A DNA stretch of 6,701 nucleotides from Candidatus Aminicenantota bacterium. Lineage in GTDB: Bacteria > Acidobacteriota > Aminicenantia > UBA2199. Below are positions 6,540 through 6,701 of this stretch, in pieces. The stretch spans positions 1 through 6,701 of the forward strand of contig JAHELQ010000301.1 in NCBI GenBank assembly GCA_024644125.1, read 5' to 3'. The notes beneath the pieces were generated by a model. The model was not told where the DNA came from. It searched no databases and was given only the letters and a program-made list of their open reading frames with translations. Position numbers and translations under genes: made by a program. The first letter of the stretch is position 1. Each line of letters starts with the position of its first letter.

Positions 6540-6701
6540 ATGTCTGCAAACGATAAAATTTTATTGGCGATGGTGCCTTTCTGGAGCCCTTTGATTCCCC
6601 CCATGGGGATTTCCTGCCTCAAGAGCTATCTCTCGGCGCGCGATATCGCGGTCGTCACCCGGGATCTCAATACCCAAAAACAGGTGAAGAGCTTCTACGA
6701 T
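6540..6701 (+). CDS. Probable B12-binding-domain radical SAM protein (3' partial)
   Basis: Fifty-four codons run in frame from the ATG at 6540 to the right edge. The start is set by a strong ribosome binding site. The visible N-terminus begins with a hydrophobic strand (KILLAMVPF, residues 6-14), then a proline-rich turn IPPMGISCLKSYLSARD (19-35), then strand AVVTRDLN (37-44). This beta-turn-helix-beta pattern with PPMG and DLN is the usual opening of the cobalamin-binding Rossmann domain in class B radical SAM enzymes. The DxHxxG cobalt-binding motif of classical B12 domains is absent where it would fall, as is common in this radical SAM group. The cluster-binding CxxxCxxC motif would lie beyond the window and cannot be checked. 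Such enzymes often methylate unactivated carbons or perform other radical tailoring. Placement 24 bases after the NRPS suggests it modifies that product. The substrate is unknown. Confidence 0.72.
   Translation, partial: MSANDKILLAMVPFWSPLIPPMGISCLKSYLSARDIAVVTRDLNTQKQVKSFYD

Overview
The window is a moderately GC-rich stretch of bacterial DNA, densely packed with genes that all read on the + strand. It looks like the left part of a nonribosomal-peptide-type biosynthetic operon. The first gene is the end of an outer-membrane beta-barrel protein, which points to a diderm (Gram-negative) host. Its DUF5916-like C-terminus, and the pairing of NRPS genes with a B12-type radical SAM gene, would suit Acidobacteriota, Aminicenantes-like or deltaproteobacterial lineages. 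The sequence alone cannot fix the phylum.

Layout: (1) positions 2-826, the 3' part of a DUF5916-like beta-barrel protein whose start lies off the left edge; (2) 864-1982, a complete glycine-amidinotransferase-like enzyme (AGAT/GATM family) with an intact Asp-His-Cys triad; (3) 2004-6515, a 1503-residue NRPS with the order condensation, adenylation, carrier, condensation (C-A-T-C) and no thioesterase; (4) 6540-6701, the first 54 codons of a probable cobalamin-binding-domain radical SAM enzyme that runs off the right edge. Genes 2 to 4 are separated by only 21 and 24 bases, each with a purine-rich ribosome binding site. The gap between genes 1 and 2 is 37 bases with no visible terminator, so all four may share a transcript.

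Working model (inference): the amidinotransferase moves the amidino group of L-arginine to an amine, giving a guanidino building block such as guanidinoacetate. The NRPS activates one amino acid. Its pocket, read by eye as D-V-C-D-F-G-A-V-D-K, carries extra acidic residues and resembles the arginine code as I remember it, so a basic or guanidino amino acid is favoured. The N-terminal C domain takes an acyl donor from elsewhere. The C-terminal C domain would pass the product to a partner or free nucleophile not in this window. The radical SAM enzyme would tailor the product, for example by methylating an unactivated carbon. The combination suggests a guanidine-bearing peptide-like metabolite. 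I did not recognise it as any known pathway.

No RNA genes, CRISPR arrays, insertion sequences or long repeats were seen. The only non-coding stretches are the three short gaps.
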